Assembly: GCA_964036045.1 (NCBI GenBank)
Contig: OZ038381.1
Coordinates: 157,856,283 to 157,920,282, forward strand
DNA length: 64,000 nt
Direction: 5' to 3'
Source: Eutreptiella sp. 'Long Island Sound 2002'
Lineage: Eukaryota > Euglenozoa > Euglenophyceae > Eutreptiales > Eutreptiaceae
Below the pieces are notes generated by a model. That model was not told the DNA's origin. It made no database searches and worked only from the letters and a program-made list of their open reading frames with translations. A program made the position numbers and the translations under genes. Positions 48,896 through 58,189 of this stretch are shown piece after piece. Each line of letters opens with the position of its first letter. Within the stretch, counting starts at the first letter, position 1.

Positions 48896-49375
48896 TTGTC
48901 GTTCAGATTCTGATCATTATAATCAGGATGATCATGCATCAGATTCACGTTCGCGATGGCGGTTGTACGCGCTGTTTCATGCTGCAACCATCGTCCATGT
49001 AACAGTCGTGGTGTCGTACCACACCGGCACTGCTCAGAAGCTGACTTTCAGACTCGTTTTTGCAACCTGTGTTTATTGCGTTTTGCCTGGTGCTCATAAC
49101 CCCGGTGCCTTTAAAAAGAAAAACCACAGTGGTATGCATCATACGTTTCCGCTTCCCCTGCAGTTCAGCGACAGTTTGCCATTTTTGATTCCTTGCTGAT
49201 TGCACTGGCGGCTCAACTGTGTTGTGCCGCTGCGCGCCGAAATAATCGATTCGATTTCAATGCAGGTAGCAAAATAATCGGTAGATTGCAATTATTTTGT
49301 TTGGCTTGCCAATCATTGCCGATTAATCGATGAATCGATTAATCGCCAAAATCGATTCCAAACCTTAGCCTGCGC

Positions 49376-49716
49376 CTCAGTATGTACAAAATTTTGTTCA
49401 TTAGCTCCTGGAAGAGCGCTGGGGCATTAGCCACCCCGAAAGGCATGACCTTCCACTTAAAGACACGACCCTTAGGGGTTATAAAAGCGGGCAGGTCCTG
49501 AGCTGCGGCGGTTAGGTCCACCTGCCAGAAACCAGAGCGTTTGTCCATTTTGGTCTTGTACCTGCATTTGGCAATACGCTCCAGGGTATTTTCCATGTTA
49601 GGAATACTCCCTGAGTGGTTCTGGGCTTTCTTGTTGACCTCACCATAGTCAACAACCAGTCGTAGTGCAGTCGACCCTGGTTTAGCAACCAGGAAACAGG
49701 GACTGCAGTGATGGGG
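49376..49716 (-). pseudogene. pol: Element B RT fragment (between hAT and GC-rich insert)
   Basis: Continues element B's reverse transcriptase upstream of the hAT insertion: VMPFGVANAPALFQELMNK and MDKRSGFWQVDLTAAAQ. It corresponds to element A about 32.42-32.76 kb. Its last 212 bp are duplicated at 57083-57294. Confidence 0.9.
49505..49716. repeat. 212-bp direct duplication, left copy
   Basis: Matches 57083-57294 over exactly 212 bp with no gaps and 8 substitutions. It flanks the 7.4-kb insert. Confidence 0.9.
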
Positions 49717-49739
49717 GTAGGTAGGTAGGTAGGTAGGTG

Positions 49740-52100
49740 CACTCGGTCGTGGAGAGGCGCCCCATGGTTCCCCCTGGCGTCGCCCCTGTGACGAAGAGGA
49801 AGAGGCTCTGCGCGTGAAGAGGGGAGGCGGCTTACATCCCGCTAGACCTGACTGGTGGCCCCAAACAAAGCGGCCCCGGGCAACACCGGGAGGGCTGTTC
49901 GCCGCCAGCGTGACGTGCTTGTCTCGCCGGGAGGGTGTGCCCCCGTGCTTGCGCACGTCCCCTCCTTTGGGCGGAACCCTAGAGGTTCACCGGACTTCCT
50001 GGCGTATCCCGTTCCCAAGGCATGCATGCACGGTCTTGGTACTAGGGTTCCGAGGCGCTTGGGTGTCGCACGCTCCGCCTCGAGTCCCAAAGCAGCGCAG
50101 GCCTTAGGATGCAGCCTTACCCCCGGTCTCCGGATCTCGTTTGGCCGGGTCACCTGCATGGCACGGGCTGCCTCAGTGCCCGGGCTGTGGGCACTGGGTT
50201 TCCTACTGTTGTGCGGCGTTTGTGTTTGGGTCCGGTTGGCGGTTGGGTGTGGCTTTTGTTAACCCCGCCAGTCCTGGCTGGGGTCTTGGGTGGGTGTGTT
50301 TGGGCACGGTTTGTGGTGTTGTCCCTCTAGTGTCGGCTGTTTGTGTTGTTGGTGGTTGGGGTTCGGTTTCGGCCTGCTTATGGGACGTGTGTGGTTGCGT
50401 GGGCGCCCCGCTTGCCCCCCGCCGTTTCCGGTTCCAGCGTGCGGTGTGGGCGTGTGTGCTGGGCCCGGGTCTTGGCTGTGCCCAGCCCTTCTTGGCTGGG
50501 TTGTCGGGGTGTGTTTTTTGCGCTTTTTTTTTCTTTCTTTTTTTTTTCTTTTCTGGGTGTTCCTGTCCCGGGCCTTGTGGTCCCTGTCCCCCCATCCCCT
50601 TTCTTGCGGGCTGGGCTGCTGGCTCTCTCTTTTTTTTTTGCTTGTTTCGGTGTCCCTTTTCCCGGCGGGCCGCTGTTCCTGGCTTGGTGTTGCCGGTTTT
50701 GGCTGGGTGGTCCCCCTGTGCCTCTTTGGCGGTCCTGTCTTCGGTGCCTTCTGGGGGGGGGTTTGGCCGCCTCTGGTGGTGTTGGCGGGCGGTTTGGCGG
50801 CTGTGGGCTGTTTTCGCGCCTTTTCCCCCTCCCCCCTCCGCTTTTTTTTTGGGGGGGGGGGGGGCTTGCCTGTTCCTCCCTCTGCCTTCCCTGGGCTGGT
50901 GCACGCACTGGCCTGCCTTCAGTGTTGTCTTCCGGGCTGCTGTTGTCAGTTGCGTTCCGTTTGGCCGCGTTCCGGCCCCATGGGTCGGGTGGGCTATGTA
51001 CACGGTGGGCTCGGCGCCCCTTCTTGCCGGGTTAGGTCCTGCCTCTGCCGGCTGGGCGGCTGCGCCAGGCGGCTGCTTGTGGTTCTGGGTTAGGGGGCTG
51101 GGGTTGTTCGTGTCCTTTCCCCTCTGCGGTGCCGGTTTTAACCTTCTGGGTGGTCCGCCACCGTTGTTGCCAGGCGCGCTGTGGCCCGGTGTGTGGCCTG
51201 CGGTGCTGGTGTGTGGCGTGCTGGTGCTGCGGCTTCCAGGGTGTGCGGTGGCTGGCTTCGGTTGGTCCTTCAGGTTAGGGTCAGCTGTGTCGTGTTGTGC
51301 CGCTCTGTGCCGCGTCGCGTCGCGTCGTGCTGTGGCGCGTTGCACTATGGCGCGCTGTGGTGCGGTGTGCCGTGGTCTCGCGTGGTGCCGCCGTGGGTCA
51401 GTGGAGGTCAGCCTGGCCTGTGTCGTGGTGCGGAGTGCGGGCCGGGGTGTGGCTGGCTGGTGGCTGGGGGGTGCGGGTGTCTCGCTAGGTCCGTGCTGTG
51501 GGGGCTTGGGCGTGCCGCTCCGGCTGGTGGGTCGGGTAGGTCGGTCGTGTGACGGTCTGTGGGGTTGCCCTCCCTGGGGGCCTGTGCCTTGGTCCCGTGT
51601 CCTCGGGGGGTTTCGGTCCCTTGTCCTGGTCGCTGTGGCCGTGCCTTCGTCCTCTTCCGGTGTCTGTGAGGTGGCCCTTGTGGCGGCCGGGGTCGTCGCC
51701 TGGCTGTGAGGGCGTGGTGGTGCGCCGTGCGGCGGCGTTCCCTGCGGCTTCCTCTGTGGGTGTGGCCCGTTCTCCCCGTGTTGGTGTGCCCTCCATTCTC
51801 CGTGTGGTTTCCGGTGGCTGGTCGGTGTGCGCTGGTGTGATCCGCACGGCGTCCGATGCTTGTCTCGGTGGTGTGTGTTGGGGGGTGCGCCCCCGGGTGT
51901 CGTGGGGTGTTTGGTGGGGGTGGGGCGGCGCTGATCCCCCCGTCGTGGTATGCCCTTCCTGGGTGTGGGTCGTGGTGCCTGCCGTGGTGCCCTTTTCCTC
52001 CGTGCCTTGGTCCCCGCTCCCGCCCCTTCCTGGTTCTTGGGTGGTTTCCTGCGCCCATGTGGTGTCTCTCCCGGCGTCCTTTCCCTGTGAGTGCCTGCCC
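49740..52100 (-). other. GC-rich tail of the 7.4-kb insert, no domain
   Basis: Strong strand asymmetry (plus strand G+T-rich) keeps long frames open on both strands. The Pro/His/Thr-rich minus-strand and Val/Gly/Cys-rich plus-strand frames here look like compositional artefacts. Pure T/C runs lie near 50524-50560 and a G-run near 50850-50862. It could be a 3' untranslated region. Confidence 0.4.
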
Positions 52101-54375
52101 TCACTTGGGGCCCCTCCGTGCCCTCTTGCCTGAGTGTTCCTTGGTGTCCCTTGCCCTTCCCTTGCCCTTGTCCTCCCCCTTCCTGGTGTGGTGGTGGCGG
52201 GAGGGGCGGGGTGGGGAGGGGGCGCCGGCGTCCCAGGCCTGGGGGTGGGTGGCCTGGAGCCACTGGCGGAGGGCTTGGGGGGTGTAGGGGGGGCGGAGGC
52301 CCTGGACCGCATCGCAGAGGAGGGCCTCCCATGCCGCTTGCGGCATGATGGCCTCCGGGGCGGCCTCTTTGGGGTTGGCGGGGGTGCGGGTGCGCACCTA
52401 CTCGAAGGTATGCACCATGTGCACCCCTTCGTGCCTTCCCGCTCCCCCGGCCCACTTCACCCAGCGGCGGAGCTCCTCCAAAGCGGCGGCAGACCACCAG
52501 GCGAGGTGGGCGGGGGCCTTGGGGGGGGAGGGGTCCGTGCCCGGGGTCCTGGAGCGGCGGGGGGAGGATCTGGACCTGCGGTGGTGGCGGGGGTGGCGGT
52601 GCCTGGGGGGGCGGGAGCGGCGGTGGCGGGGGCTGGGGGTGGAGGACGGGTACGGGCGGAGGGGGGAACGGGAGGGGGAGGTGGACATGGGGCGGCGTTA
52701 GCGCGCTTGGTGGCGTCCGGGGGAGCGGGGGTGGTGGTGTCGGGGGCTGGGGGTGGTGGATGGGTATGGGCGGCGGGGGGAACGGGGAGCTTGGCGGGGC
52801 GTGTGGGGGGAGGGGGAGGTGGACGTGGGGCGGCGGTGGCGTGCCTGGCGGCGTCGGGGGGAGCGGGAGCGGTGGTGGCGGGGGCTGGGGGTGGGGGTCT
52901 TGTATGGCCGGTGGGGGGACGGGGAGGTGGACATGGGGCGGCGGTGGCGCTTGTGGTGGTGCCCGGGGGAGCGGGAGCGACGGGAGCGGGGTCTTGGGGG
53001 GTCCTGGTGGCACCTGGGGGAGCAGAAGCGGCGCGAGTGGGTGGTTGAGGCGCGGTGGCGGTGTGGGGAGTCTGGGCGCCGTGGGCGAGTGTGCTGTGCG
53101 GGGGGGGAGCGGGAGCGCCGCCGTTTGCGGGACCGGGCCTCAATGCTCCAGTTGGGCCAGTCAGGAGGCGCCGGCGGGTCCTGGGGGGCTTCGCGTGGTG
53201 CCGCCTGGTACTGGGGGGGGGGGGAGGTCCCCCATCGTCCATGGATCCGCCACGTAGGGGTGTGGTGGCGGCAGCGGCTGGTGGTATGGGTCGAGTGACT
53301 GTCCTTGGCGGGGTTGGGCCTGGGGGGCCCCTTCAGCGTGGACGTGGTGGCCGGGGGGATACCGATACGGTTCCTGGTACGGGGGGGGTGGCTGGTACGG
53401 GGGGGGTGGCCCCTGGCGGTTGGTGGGGTATGCGGGTGGAGCGCTCGGTGGCTGCCATCCCATTCGCTGGTGCTGTTCGTGCACGAGGGGTTGTGGCCCG
53501 GTGGGGTAGGGCGGTGGGCAGTGGTAGTGGTGGGGGTGGTGTTGGTAGTGGTGGTGGTGGGGCCGCTGGTGGTGGTGGTGTGGGTAGTGGTGGGGTTGGT
53601 GTTGCGGGTATGGCCCATGGACCCCTTGTGGGTTTTCCGGTCCCCCTTGTGGGGGTGGGGGGTTGGGCATCGTGGGCAGTCCCCGGGGCTGCACTATGTG
53701 GTGGGCAGGGGGGGCGGGTTGGGGGCCGGGCTTGACGGTGACGGCGGTCGAGGAGTCCCACGTCCCTGGGTTGGTTTGGCTGGCGGTGGTGGTGGTTTGT
53801 GGGGGATGGATGACGGGGCGCTTGGTGACGGGGATGCGGACGAGGGCTTGGACGGGGTCGTGCTGGGTGGCCGCCTCTGCGGTGGTGGTGGGTGCCGGTG
53901 GGAGGGGGGCTTGGTTTGCGCTGGGTGGGGGGTCCTGGCTTGGGTGAGGGTCCGGGTGGGCGTGGTGTCGGTTCGGTTTGTGTCGTTGCTTTTGTGGTGT
54001 TGTGTGTGCTCGCGTGGGCGCCGGCTTGGGTTTGGGGTCGGGTTTGGGGTTGGGGTCCGGTTCCAGGTTGAGGAGTACCTCTGTCCGGAGGTGTGAGGGC
54101 GCCGATGTCGGGTCGGGGGTCGTCCCGGTGCGTTGCCGGGGTGCCGGAGTCGCCTGTGTGGGGGTTGGGGGGTCGGTGCGTGCGGCCGCGGCTTTGGCTT
54201 TTGCCGTGGCCTTGAGGATGAGGGCGGCGCGGAGGGGGGGGTCGGAGAATGAGGTGGAGGAGGTGGACGAGGCTGCGGATGAGGAGGAGGTCGTGGACGC
54301 GGGTTGGGCTGTGATGCGGGCGGGCTGGCGGGCGGCGGCTTCTGCTGCGGCCACGGCGGGGAGGATGGAGGGCAT
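52101..54375 (-). pseudogene. Disordered Pro/His then RS-repeat ORF
   Basis: A candidate ATG is at 54375 (MPSILPAVAAAEAAARQPAR). An Ala/Pro/Thr-rich part leads to a His/Tyr/Pro-rich part (PPPPYQPPPPYQEPYRYPPG). Near a 12-G run at 53213-53224 the frame slips and continues as an Arg/Ser-rich repeat domain (SRSPRR and STSPSPH motifs repeated several times, about 52590-53130). A folded-looking end follows (HLAWWSAAALEELRRWVKW, then AAWEALLCDAVQGLRPPYTP). In-frame stops lie at 52698 (TAA) and 52398 (TAG). It resembles a nucleic-acid-binding ORF1/gag-like protein but matches no family I know. It lies 3' of the RT-end ORF, which is the wrong order for a LINE ORF1, so it may belong to a second element. 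Confidence 0.35.
52590..53110 (-). repeat. Degenerate ~100-130-bp RS-coding minisatellite
   Basis: The plus-strand words 'ggagcggg', 'tggcgggggctgggggtgg' and 'gaggtggacatggggcggcg' recur in that order at least four times. Confidence 0.6.
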
Positions 54376-54583
54376 GTCCTCGGGCTGTAGGTTGGGGGCG
54401 GGCGGCTGGGGGGGCCCGGTTGTGGCCTGGCGGCCCGGCGGGCCGATCTGGTCGGCAGCGGCGGGGGAGGGAGGCGCGGGGCTGTGGCCTTCTCCTTCTG
54501 GGCTTGGCTGGGCCCGGGTCCTGCAATGTGCGAGGTTGTGTGGGTTGGCGTCCGCGGGGGGGAACAGTTCGCGTGGGCTGCAT

Positions 54584-55902
54584 TCAGGGGCCGGGGAGGG
54601 GTGGGCCTGGGTGTTTTGGGGTGTGTGCGGGGGGCGTGGGCGGGCCACTGGGTGGGGTGGGCGTGCCGCGGGGCGCGGAGCTCCTCTCGGCGGGTGTGTG
54701 TGGGTTGTCGAGTGTGGGGGGTGGTGAGGGGTGTCTGGCGGGTGGGTGTGTGGCGGGCGTGTGCTGGTGTTCGGGCGGGTGGGGGAGGCCTGTGTCGCGG
54801 GGCCCGGGGGTGCGCGCGATGGTGGGCGTGCGTGGGTCTCCGGTTGAGCAGCGAGAGGGGAGGGGCATGGGCGGGGATTGTGCGGTCGGTTGTGCTGCGT
54901 CGGTGTATGTGTCCGCTCGCCGCGGCGCGCTTGCGTGGCCAGATGTTGGTCGGGCGGTTTGGAGGAGAAGCTTGCCGTCTTCTGCTGCCGCGGCAAGGAT
55001 TTCGCAGATGAGCTTGCGTATCTGGTGGACCTCTTGGTCAGTGGTGGGAAGGGGGTATGCTAGCTTTGTGCTAAGACCCGCGCGGTTGAGGACCCTGTGG
55101 ATAGCGTGGTACCCGCAGGTGAGGGATTGCTGCGGTCTGGGGGGGGGGGTTTGGTCGTGCGTCCGGGCCCGCCTCGACTTGTGTGTGGGCGGTGGGGATG
55201 GCCCAAACCCAGGGCACGGTCCCCGTGGGTGGCCAGCGGCGCTGGATCCAGTGGGTTAGGCAGAGCATGGCCAATCCCAGGTGGTAGCCCGCCTTCCCTG
55301 AGGTGATTTGGGCCAGGGCGCGGGCTGGGGGCTTGTCTCCTGGCTGGAGGACGCCCCTGAGGACCCTGTGCTGGGTGGTGGGGTCCCCTACTGCCCCTGG
55401 TGGGGCGGTCTCTGGGGCAAACATGGTGTCCGTCTCTTGGATGAGCCATTGCGGGCCGGGGGACGTAGCCGTAGCGGCTATCACGTAGTAGTGCCCGCGC
55501 TCAAGGACTGCAACCCAGACCTCCGGCGGGGGGTGGTCACTGTCTGTAGGTGGGGGGCGGAGGTCGTCGTCTGGGGTGCGGAGGCCGGCGGCGCGGAGGG
55601 CGGTGTCGCGGGTTGGTGCGGTGGCCTGTTCCCACTGCTCCGGGTGGTTCGGGTCCGCTGGGTGGTCCGTCTCCGCTGGGGCCTGTCGTAGGCGTACGGT
55701 CCTTTGACGCGTGACGTTGATGCCGGTGTCGTGCGTCAGGGCCTGGCCCCACTCGATAGGGGGGATTCAGACGTGCTGGCCCTGGGTGTGTTTGCGGGCT
55801 CGCCAGAGTACGAGGTCGACGTTGGCCTCGTGGAGGCCGCTGCCTGGGGTGGTCAGGTCCCGGAGGGCTTTGACGGTGAGCTTGGTCTAGTCGTCTTGTA
55901 GG
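54584..55902 (-). pseudogene. Cysteine-protease-like ORF (Ulp1/C48-like pattern)
   Basis: The frame reads LTTPGSGLHEANVDLVLW, then a catalytic-His-like VLERGHYYVIAA, then WLIQETDT with a candidate Asp. After a frame slip at the poly-G run near 55140-55149 come QQSLTCGYHAIHRVLNRAG with a candidate nucleophile Cys (codon 55115-55117) and a helical TTDQEVHQIRKLICEILAAA. The His...Asp...Q-x(n)-CG-x-[YF] order is that of Ulp1/adenain-type peptidases, which cleave ubiquitin-like modifiers or polyproteins. The Asp-to-Cys spacing (~110 residues) is longer than usual. In-frame stops at 55887 (TAG) and near 55770 (TGA) make this copy inactive. An OTU or other papain-like protease is an alternative. The C-terminal ~100 residues are Pro/Thr-rich. 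Confidence 0.42.
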
Positions 55903-56196
55903 CAGTACCAGCCCAGGGGGGTGGTCGGGGCCCTGTCTTGGAGGGTTGCTGGGAGGAGGTCGGGGTCGCGGATGGTGGCCGGTGTGAGGGGGGGGTGCCC
56001 CGGGTCCGGGGGGGGTGGGCTGGATGGGCTGCCGGGGTCTTGCGCGTCTACGTCGATGTATGGTTGGCCCTGGCTGGGCTCGGCCGGACTGGGCGGTGCC
56101 GGGTGGCTTCTTGGGTGAGAGATGGGCCTCGGGGCGCTGTGGTGGTGTCTTGGAGGCCTGCGGATGGAGATGGGGGGCGCGTGCGGGGCGCGGAGT

Positions 56197-57082
56197 GGGT
56201 TAGTGGACGTCTGGGTCATGCACGGCATGGTAATGGATGAGGCGCTGCATGTGTTCCCTGGCGGTGGGGTCGGTGAGTTGCTCCGCGTGTGTTAACAGGA
56301 GGTGTTTGCGGTGTACCATTTGGGCCGCTGCTCTGCGTACTGCCTCTAGCTGGAGGTGTGCTGCTGCCTCCATGGGGCTTTCCGTGTGTTTGGTGAGGTG
56401 TCGGTGCAGGGCCTGTGTCACCGCCCCTCTCATGGTGGCTTCTTTGACCAGGGGATCCCGGAAGAGGTTTTCGGTGGCCTGGTGTGCGTGGCTGTGGGTT
56501 GGCCATCCTTCGTGTTGTCACAGGGTTTCCGCCGGGGACCAGCCCACTAGTGTGTCCCTGCCTGTATGGAGGGGGCCTTTCTTGAAGTGTTCCCAGTCCT
56601 CCGGGGTGGTGTGGTTGCACGGGCAACGGGTGTGTTCTTCGGGGACGTGGATGTGTTTGCGGGCGAGCCATCTGGCGACCCTGGTGAGCAATGGTAGTTG
56701 CCCCCTGAGGAGCTGGATGCGTTGTCTTTGGAGGTGGGCTGGGACGTTTGCTGGGCGCAGCGCTGAGTGGTAGAGGGGGATTTGCAGTCTGTCCTGGAGC
56801 TCCTGGATGAGCGCCCGGCTGTCTGCGTCGCCGAGCACGCGGGCGAGATGTTGGATGGGGTTGGGGTAGTGGTATGCTCTGTCGTGGGAGGAATAGGGGG
56901 TGTCCTCTGGTACCCAGTCCGGGGTCTGATGGGGCTCGGGTACAGGGGGCACGTATTGGAGGTGTGTGTGGTTGCGGCCGAGGTCAGGGATCTGGAGGGC
57001 TGGTAGGTGTGTTGTGCGCTGGTGTACTGCCTGGTTGTCAACTTTACCATATCCGTATTGGTGTCTGTGGGACTCTTGTTCC
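56197..57082 (-). pseudogene. LINE ORF2 C-terminus, 5'-truncated
   Basis: The frame enters from element B pol at 57082 and reads HLARVLGDADSRALIQELQD, then RGQLPLLTRVARWLARKH, then TRCPCNHTTPEDWEHFKKGP. The CPC...T..DWEHF pattern after a helical 'LL.RVARWL' segment is typical of the post-RT cysteine/histidine motif at the end of non-LTR retrotransposon ORF2. A TGA at 56518 interrupts it. The same frame continues (RDPLVKEATMRGAVTQALHR) to a stop at 56200. The RT catalytic domain itself is absent, as expected for 5' truncation. I infer the family from the C-terminal motif only. Confidence 0.5.
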
Positions 57083-57294
57083 GCGGCGGTTAGGTCCACC
57101 TGCCAGAAACCAGAGCGTTTGTCCATTTTGGTCTTGTACCTGCATTTGGCAATACGCTCCAGGGTATTTTCCATGTTAGGAGAACTCCCTGAGTGGTTTT
57201 GAGTTTTCTTGTTGACCTCACCATAGTCAACAACCAGTCGTAGGGCAGTGGACCCTGGTTTAGCAACCAGGAAACACGGACTGCAGTGATGGGG
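57083..57294. repeat. 212-bp direct duplication, right copy
   Basis: Partner of 49505-49716. The sequence diverges from it exactly at both edges. Confidence 0.9.
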
Positions 57295-57666
57295 ATAGTC
57301 CCCCTTCTTATATTCTTCAACGAGGCCAGCATCAGTACATTCCTGGATCTGGCGCTCAATTTCTTCAACCTGTTCCTGTGCAGCGGGATAGGGACGACAC
57401 CTCACTCGCGTCTTTTCAAATTCAGGTTTCAGTTTCAGGTCCATCTGGACCAGTTTTTTAAAAGAGAGGGGGGGCGGCAAGGCGCCGAACACCTCCTCAT
57501 AGGTTATCAGCAGTTTCTTCAGTCGGGGGTCAAGGTTAAGACTCTCGAGTTTCTGCAGGAAATCCTCCTCAGCATGGAGGTTGCTCTTTCCATGTTCTTT
57601 CGTTTTCTGCCGATCAGCAGTTTCGGCAGGCACAGAACCATCGTCCCACTCAGAGGGACATTGCTG

Positions 57667-58184
57667 CCCATAGTGCAGAGAATACACTAGCGGTATCTCA
57701 GGATCAGGCAGCGTATAGGAATCATCGTCCTCCTCAGACCAGATGGAGGATTTCCAGGTCTGTCTGAGGTATTGCAGCCGCTCTTGGCGCTCAATACCTT
57801 CACCCTCCAGGTACAACAGCCGCCGGAGTTCCTGAGTGTCATGCTCAGACAGTGGCATGTTATTAGAAGCAGGACACGCCAGAGCATCAGGACTCCGGGC
57901 CACGGGTTCACCTGTGTGCATAGGCTGCATGTGTAGCACTGGCTTCCCAACACGGGGAGCGGGTTCTGAGGTCGACTCTAGATCTACCTCCTCCAGCAAC
58001 AGCTGGGCTGGGAAGGCACTGTGTTTTAGGTCAACACAGCTGGGATCAACAGGAGGGATAGTGCTGGCGATCCCAGACAGTTGGTCGTCAGCATCCTCAT
58101 TAACAGCTGCAGGTTCCAGATAGCCATCGGGAGATTCACACCCTGTAAGTGTGGCAGATAGGTGCTCAGGAGATCGGTTTTTGA
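57667..58184. repeat. 518-bp direct duplication, left copy
   Basis: Matches 61570-62087 over exactly 518 bp with no gaps and about 15 substitutions counted by eye. Confidence 0.9.
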
Positions 58185-58189
58185 CGCAC

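Larger units (their letters stand above)
46498..49367 (+). mobile_element. hAT-type DNA transposon with chromodomain
   Basis: 2,870 bp, bounded by an 8-bp target duplication GCCTGCGC (46490-46497 and 49368-49375). The terminal inverted repeats start TAAGGTTCGGAATTGG and, on the other end, TAAGGTTTGGAATCGA. It interrupts element B's RT; the sequence across the empty site continues as in element A. It encodes the broken transposase at 47168-48744. Confidence 0.9.
49717..57082 (-). mobile_element. 7.4-kb GC-rich non-LTR-type insertion in element B
   Basis: Inserted in element B pol between the two 212-bp duplicates. The sense strand appears to be minus: it is C+A-rich, and its 3' end (49717-49738) is a short tandem tail of TACC units, as in LINE families that lack poly(A). 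Its 5' end at 57082 cuts into the middle of an ORF, as in 5'-truncated LINEs. Contents in sense order: LINE-type ORF C-terminus, cysteine-protease-like ORF, disordered RS/Pro/His-rich ORF, and a long GC-rich tail. It may be composite. Confidence 0.6.
57083..58184 (-). pseudogene. pol: Element B pol fragment (RT start and spacer)
   Basis: Continues element B upstream: RT finger region (CFLVAKPGSTALRLVVDYGE), then the pre-RT spacer with LLLEEVDLESTSEPAPRVGK, down to KNRSPEHLSATL. Collinear with element A about 32.55-33.65 kb. Its right 518 bp are duplicated beyond the satellite insert. Confidence 0.9.

Noticed and set aside
50141-51709. 522-residue plus-strand ORF rich in Val, Gly, Cys and Phe
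   Set aside because: A product of G+T-rich composition and the antisense of the insert's sense strand. No membrane-protein pattern beyond composition.
50203-53013. 936-residue Pro/His-rich minus-strand ORF
   Set aside because: It runs antisense to and across other open frames in a strongly skewed GC-rich stretch. Its sequence is low complexity and it lies in a different frame from the more protein-like RS-rich ORF.
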